Shown piece by piece: positions 8,110 through 10,627 of a DNA stretch of 10,627 bases (its first letter is position 1; each line of letters starts with the position of its first letter). The stretch spans positions 1 to 10,627 of the forward strand of contig JAFUWM010000006.1 in the NCBI GenBank assembly GCA_017483425.1, given 5' to 3'. The notes beneath the pieces are model-generated. The model ran no database searches. It saw only the letters and a program-made list of their open reading frames with translations, and was not told the DNA's origin. The position numbers and the translations under genes are program-made. This stretch comes from Lachnospiraceae bacterium (GTDB taxonomy: Bacteria; Bacillota; Clostridia; Lachnospirales; Lachnospiraceae).

Positions 8110-9323
8110 GATATGATCTTACAGATCTTTTCTGTCAGGTAAGCATAAGCATAGATACGGACGGGAATGAGGAAGTGCGCTCTGTACCGGTAGTTACCGG
8201 AACAGAGAAATATGTGATACCTGTCGCGGCATATATAAGGGCTGATAATGAAATAATATACGGAGAGGACGCGGTAAGGGCTTCTTCAGAAAGAGGGGTG
8301 GGACTTATCACGAATCTGCTAAGCGGCGCCTCCGAGGGGCTTGGGATAGAAAACAATGGCTTGAGATATGATTACGCTGATCTCCTGGCGGGGTTTATGA
8401 AGCGGACAATTTATCTATCCTCCGTGCTGTCGCCGCTTGATAAGGTAGAGCGGGTAGTCATAGCTTTGTCTGATGTATCTGAAAAATGCGTCAAGACAGT
8501 CGATAAGGCGGCGTCATTTCTCAGAGATGAGGGAAAGACATACAGGATCATAGGATATCCGGAGAGCTTTTTTTACTATGCCATGAACCAGAATCCGGAG
8601 CTGACTAAGAATAAGGTTGCGCTCTTTGACTATGACGGGGAGGTTGTTCGCAGCCTGCTCCTTTACACGAGAGTTGACACAAGACCGCATCTTTGTATGG
8701 TGGAGAGCAGGGACTTTGATATGCCGTTAAAGGATGATATGTGTTTTTTGGATATAGCAAGATCCGTGCTTGATTCAGAGATAGTATCAGCGGTTTATCT
8801 TTCGGGAGAGGGTTTTGAAGGCGACTGGCTCGACAGGTCTGTTTCATATCTTTGTGAGCGCAGACGAAGGGTTTTTCAGGGGAGAAATCTATATACGAAG
8901 GGAGCCTGCTACGCGGGTATAGATGACAGGGACGGGAATCCCACGCTTCTTACCTGTGCTTTTTTTGATGATGATAAGCTGGTGTCTGATGTAGGACTGC
9001 ATATGGTAAGGGACGGTCAGGAAACATATGTACCGCTGCTGACAGCCGGAAGTAACTGGTACGAGGCAAAGGGGGTATGTGAGTTTTATCTCGGAGAGGA
9101 AAGAGAGATAAGGCTTAGACTGGAGTCATTTTTTACCAAGGATGTAAGATACAGCGTTTTAAGATGTGAGGATTTCCCCAAAAGACCGGAGGGCTGCACG
9201 AGGGTAAGGCTCGAGGTCAGCATGAAAGATGCGTCATGTGTTTCCTGCAAGGCGTATGATCTGGGATTCGGAGACATTTATAAGTCGTCGGGTGCCAGAG
9301 TAGAGACAGAGGTATTTATCTAA
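8094..9323 (+). CDS. Divergent Hsp70/actin-fold protein, DUF5716-like
   Basis: This is a 409-residue protein whose first 275 residues follow the Hsp70 nucleotide-binding domain in order. Residues 4-18 (VIGYDLTDLF...) match phosphate-1 IGIDLGTTN. Residues 41-57 match the TPSVV...VG strand region. Residues 119-154 match the strand and helix before connect-1. PESFFYYAMN (156-165) matches NEPTAAALAYG. VALFDYDGEV (175-184) matches phosphate-2 FDLGGGTF. VYLSGEGFEG (234-243) matches the adenosine motif, and NLYTKGACYAG (265-275) matches the closing DEAVAxGAA helix. The rest (about 276-409) is beta-rich and ends in YDLGFGDIYKSSG, which may play the part of a substrate-binding or partner domain. Asp8 and Asp179 remain, but the glycine/threonine loops are largely lost, so ATPase activity is doubtful. 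From memory this fits DUF5716; I could not search. It overlaps the solenoid gene by 16 nt, suggesting coupled and matched synthesis. An actin-like filament protein is an alternative. Confidence 0.85.
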   Translation: MGRVIGYDLTDLFCQVSISIDTDGNEEVRSVPVVTGTEKYVIPVAAYIRADNEIIYGEDAVRASSERGVGLITNLLSGASEGLGIENNGLRYDYADLLAGFMKRTIYLSSVLSPLDKVERVVIALSDVSEKCVKTVDKAASFLRDEGKTYRIIGYPESFFYYAMNQNPELTKNKVALFDYDGEVVRSLLLYTRVDTRPHLCMVESRDFDMPLKDDMCFLDIARSVLDSEIVSAVYLSGEGFEGDWLDRSVSYLCERRRRVFQGRNLYTKGACYAGIDDRDGNPTLLTCAFFDDDKLVSDVGLHMVRDGQETYVPLLTAGSNWYEAKGVCEFYLGEEREIRLRLESFFTKDVRYSVLRCEDFPKRPEGCTRVRLEVSMKDASCVSCKAYDLGFGDIYKSSGARVETEVFI

Positions 9324-10090
9324 TGATATATGAACCGATAGGCGTATATTCAAAAAATGCATATCATATACCGGAGCTTTCCGCCTCAGTGCATTCATTT
9401 GAGGAGCTTTGCTATGTGATAAAGGAGAGACTTTATGACCTTGGGGATTTCCTTTTGAAAGATGAATTATTGTCATTTATAAAGCTAAACCTTGCTCTGC
9501 CCGATCTTTCGGATTCACTCGCTGAGGAGGCGCCTGATATAGCCGGATATGTAAAGACGCTTTTTTCGTACAGGCATTACATGAGTGAAGACGCGGTGGC
9601 GGATATCTGCAAAACGCTGAAAGATGGGACATCGGAGATGGAGTTCATAAGGCTCATATCAAGAGGTGATTTTTTGTCGGAGAATAAAAAATACCGTTCG
9701 GCGATCCTCCTTTACGAGCACGCGAGGGAGCTTATGGACGAGGGGGATGAGCGCGACGGATTGAAATATAAAGAGCTCATGAATAAGCTCGGAAAGCTTT
9801 ATGCCCTTTACTTCATGTTTGAAAAGGCGGCGGAATGTTTCAGCACGGCAGGGGATGAGAGAAGAACTTTTTTCTGCAGGAAGCTTACGATGTCGAGAGT
9901 CGAGTATGTGGATATGCTGCTGAAACAGCATCCGGACGAGGGGTTGTCAAAGGAAGTTGAGGAGATGACAAGAGAGCCTGCCGAGATATCCGAACTAAAG
10001 GAAGGGCTTAAAGATAAGTCATACGGCAGCAGACTTGCGACAGCAAGACTATGCAGCAGGCTTAAGGCGGAGTACAGAAGGATAGGATAA
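9323..10090 (+). CDS. TPR-like helical protein of unknown function
   Basis: I do not recognise an established function. The protein is 255 residues, soluble, with no signal peptide or membrane segment. Residues 1-105 form an N-terminal helical domain with a striking HSFEELCYVIKERLYDLGDFLL segment (24-45, conserved-looking in Lachnospiraceae as I recall it). Residues about 110-180 read as two TPR-type helix pairs: GDFLSENKKYRSAILLYEHA (115-134), then LGKLYALYFMFEKAAECF (156-173) followed by AGDE. A charged helical tail follows (190-255, rich in Lys, Glu and Arg). TPR domains bind peptides or partner proteins and often work with Hsp70-type chaperones, which fits the gene just before it. The ATG shares one base with the upstream TAA (TAATG), a classic re-initiation junction. 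A weak AGAGG-like site lies about 10 nt upstream. The next gene is joined by the same TAATG arrangement. Confidence 0.85.
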   Translation: MIYEPIGVYSKNAYHIPELSASVHSFEELCYVIKERLYDLGDFLLKDELLSFIKLNLALPDLSDSLAEEAPDIAGYVKTLFSYRHYMSEDAVADICKTLKDGTSEMEFIRLISRGDFLSENKKYRSAILLYEHARELMDEGDERDGLKYKELMNKLGKLYALYFMFEKAAECFSTAGDERRTFFCRKLTMSRVEYVDMLLKQHPDEGLSKEVEEMTREPAEISELKEGLKDKSYGSRLATARLCSRLKAEYRRIG

Positions 10091-10627
10091 TGGGACTGAT
10101 ATCAAAGATAAAGGATCTGTTTTCCGGTATAGGGCGTGATCCATATGAATACGAAGAGAATTATGATGAGGATCATGATTACTTTGATGATGGATACATG
10201 ACGGAGGATATACCCGAGGTAGAGGATCTGGATCGCTCTGAGGTGGATATGTCTTCAAGGCATTTGAGACAGAGGTATATCAAAAACCTCTGTGATCTCA
10301 TGGCTGAGTGTACGACGGAGATAGATTCCGCATCCAAGGAATATCGTTATGTCACAGATTATCTGAAGGACTGCGAGCTTATAGAGCAGATACCGGAAGA
10401 GGCCGGAAACCAGCTGATCTCTGCAGCCCAGAACGTGGTACACCTTACTAAAAAGACCCAGTCATATTCAAGAAAGGCCGGTAAGTTAAGCGATACACTG
10501 TATTACCAGATGGAGGCGATATCCGAAGATATGCCGAAAGCGTTGAACGATCTCAGGGAGCATGAGGACTTCAAGGAGATCGTGCGGGACGATCTGAGGA
10601 AGCTTGAGGGGGAGAAGGTATCAAGGC
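10090..10627 (+). CDS. Acidic-linker coiled-coil protein (3' partial)
   Basis: This frame runs off the window end without a stop; 179 codons are visible. The start ATG is in a TAATG junction with the TPR-like gene, with AAGG 8 nt upstream. The N terminus (MGLISKIKDLF) is a short basic/hydrophobic helix that could touch a membrane or a partner. Residues about 17-54 are extremely rich in Asp and Glu with several Tyr and are probably disordered. From about residue 56 (SRHLRQRYIKNLCDLM) the protein becomes long helices with heptad-like hydrophobic spacing: a first helix to about 98, a break at PEE, a second from about 106, and a third after EDMPKAL. It ends in ...DLRKLEGEKVSR at the edge. I recognise no enzyme motif and give no function. 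Synteny and coupling place it in the same cassette as the solenoid and Hsp70-like proteins. Length and C-terminal domains, perhaps a membrane anchor, cannot be seen. Confidence 0.8.
   Translation, partial: MGLISKIKDLFSGIGRDPYEYEENYDEDHDYFDDGYMTEDIPEVEDLDRSEVDMSSRHLRQRYIKNLCDLMAECTTEIDSASKEYRYVTDYLKDCELIEQIPEEAGNQLISAAQNVVHLTKKTQSYSRKAGKLSDTLYYQMEAISEDMPKALNDLREHEDFKEIVRDDLRKLEGEKVSR

Noticed and set aside
8094..9323. Calling the 409-residue protein DnaK or an active Hsp70 chaperone
   Set aside because: The phosphate loops are degenerate, and there is no full substrate-binding domain or lid. Only the fold resemblance is supported.
4582..10627. Defence island, toxin-antitoxin or phage origin for the cassette
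   Set aside because: There are no nuclease, toxin, recombinase or phage structural motifs, no flanking repeats, and codon use matches the housekeeping genes upstream.

Overview
The window looks like the chromosome of an anaerobic Firmicute of class Clostridia, most probably family Lachnospiraceae. Three things point there: intermediate GC with very heavy use of ATA (Ile) and AGG/AGA (Arg) codons, strong AGGAGG ribosome binding sites, and a downstream gene set that I remember, without being able to search, as typical of Lachnospiraceae genomes (DUF5717/DUF5716-type proteins). No phage, IS, CRISPR, tRNA or rRNA signal is visible. All genes lie on the + strand.

Layout: (1) 1-681 is the 3' end of an ABC exporter subunit, mainly its ATPase domain, of the type that forms the catalytic half of a heterodimeric exporter. 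(2) 678-2051 and 2058-3500 encode a Trk potassium uptake system: TrkA, with two RCK units, and TrkH, the channel-like membrane subunit. (3) 3497-4585 encodes a PLP enzyme that matches CobD (threonine-phosphate decarboxylase) better than HisC, with no other cobalamin gene in view. (4) 4582 to the end is a run of four poorly understood genes. They encode a 1175-residue beta-sandwich plus alpha-solenoid protein (DUF5717-like), a 409-residue Hsp70/actin-fold protein with degenerate phosphate-binding loops (DUF5716-like), a 255-residue TPR-like protein, and an acidic coiled-coil protein cut by the window end.

The whole window is gene-dense to an extreme. Six of the seven junctions overlap (4, 4, 4, 16, 1 and 1 nt) and the seventh is a 6-nt gap. 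There is no room for a promoter or terminator between genes, so everything in view is probably one polycistronic, translationally coupled transcript or part of one. Promoters inside coding regions cannot be excluded.

The part most worth attention is the 4582-10627 cassette. None of its proteins has a visible signal peptide or membrane segment, so a cytoplasmic complex is likely. An Hsp70-fold ATPase or pseudo-ATPase encoded beside two helical-repeat scaffolds and a coiled-coil protein suggests a chaperone-like or scaffolding machine. Its function is not established by anything in the sequence.
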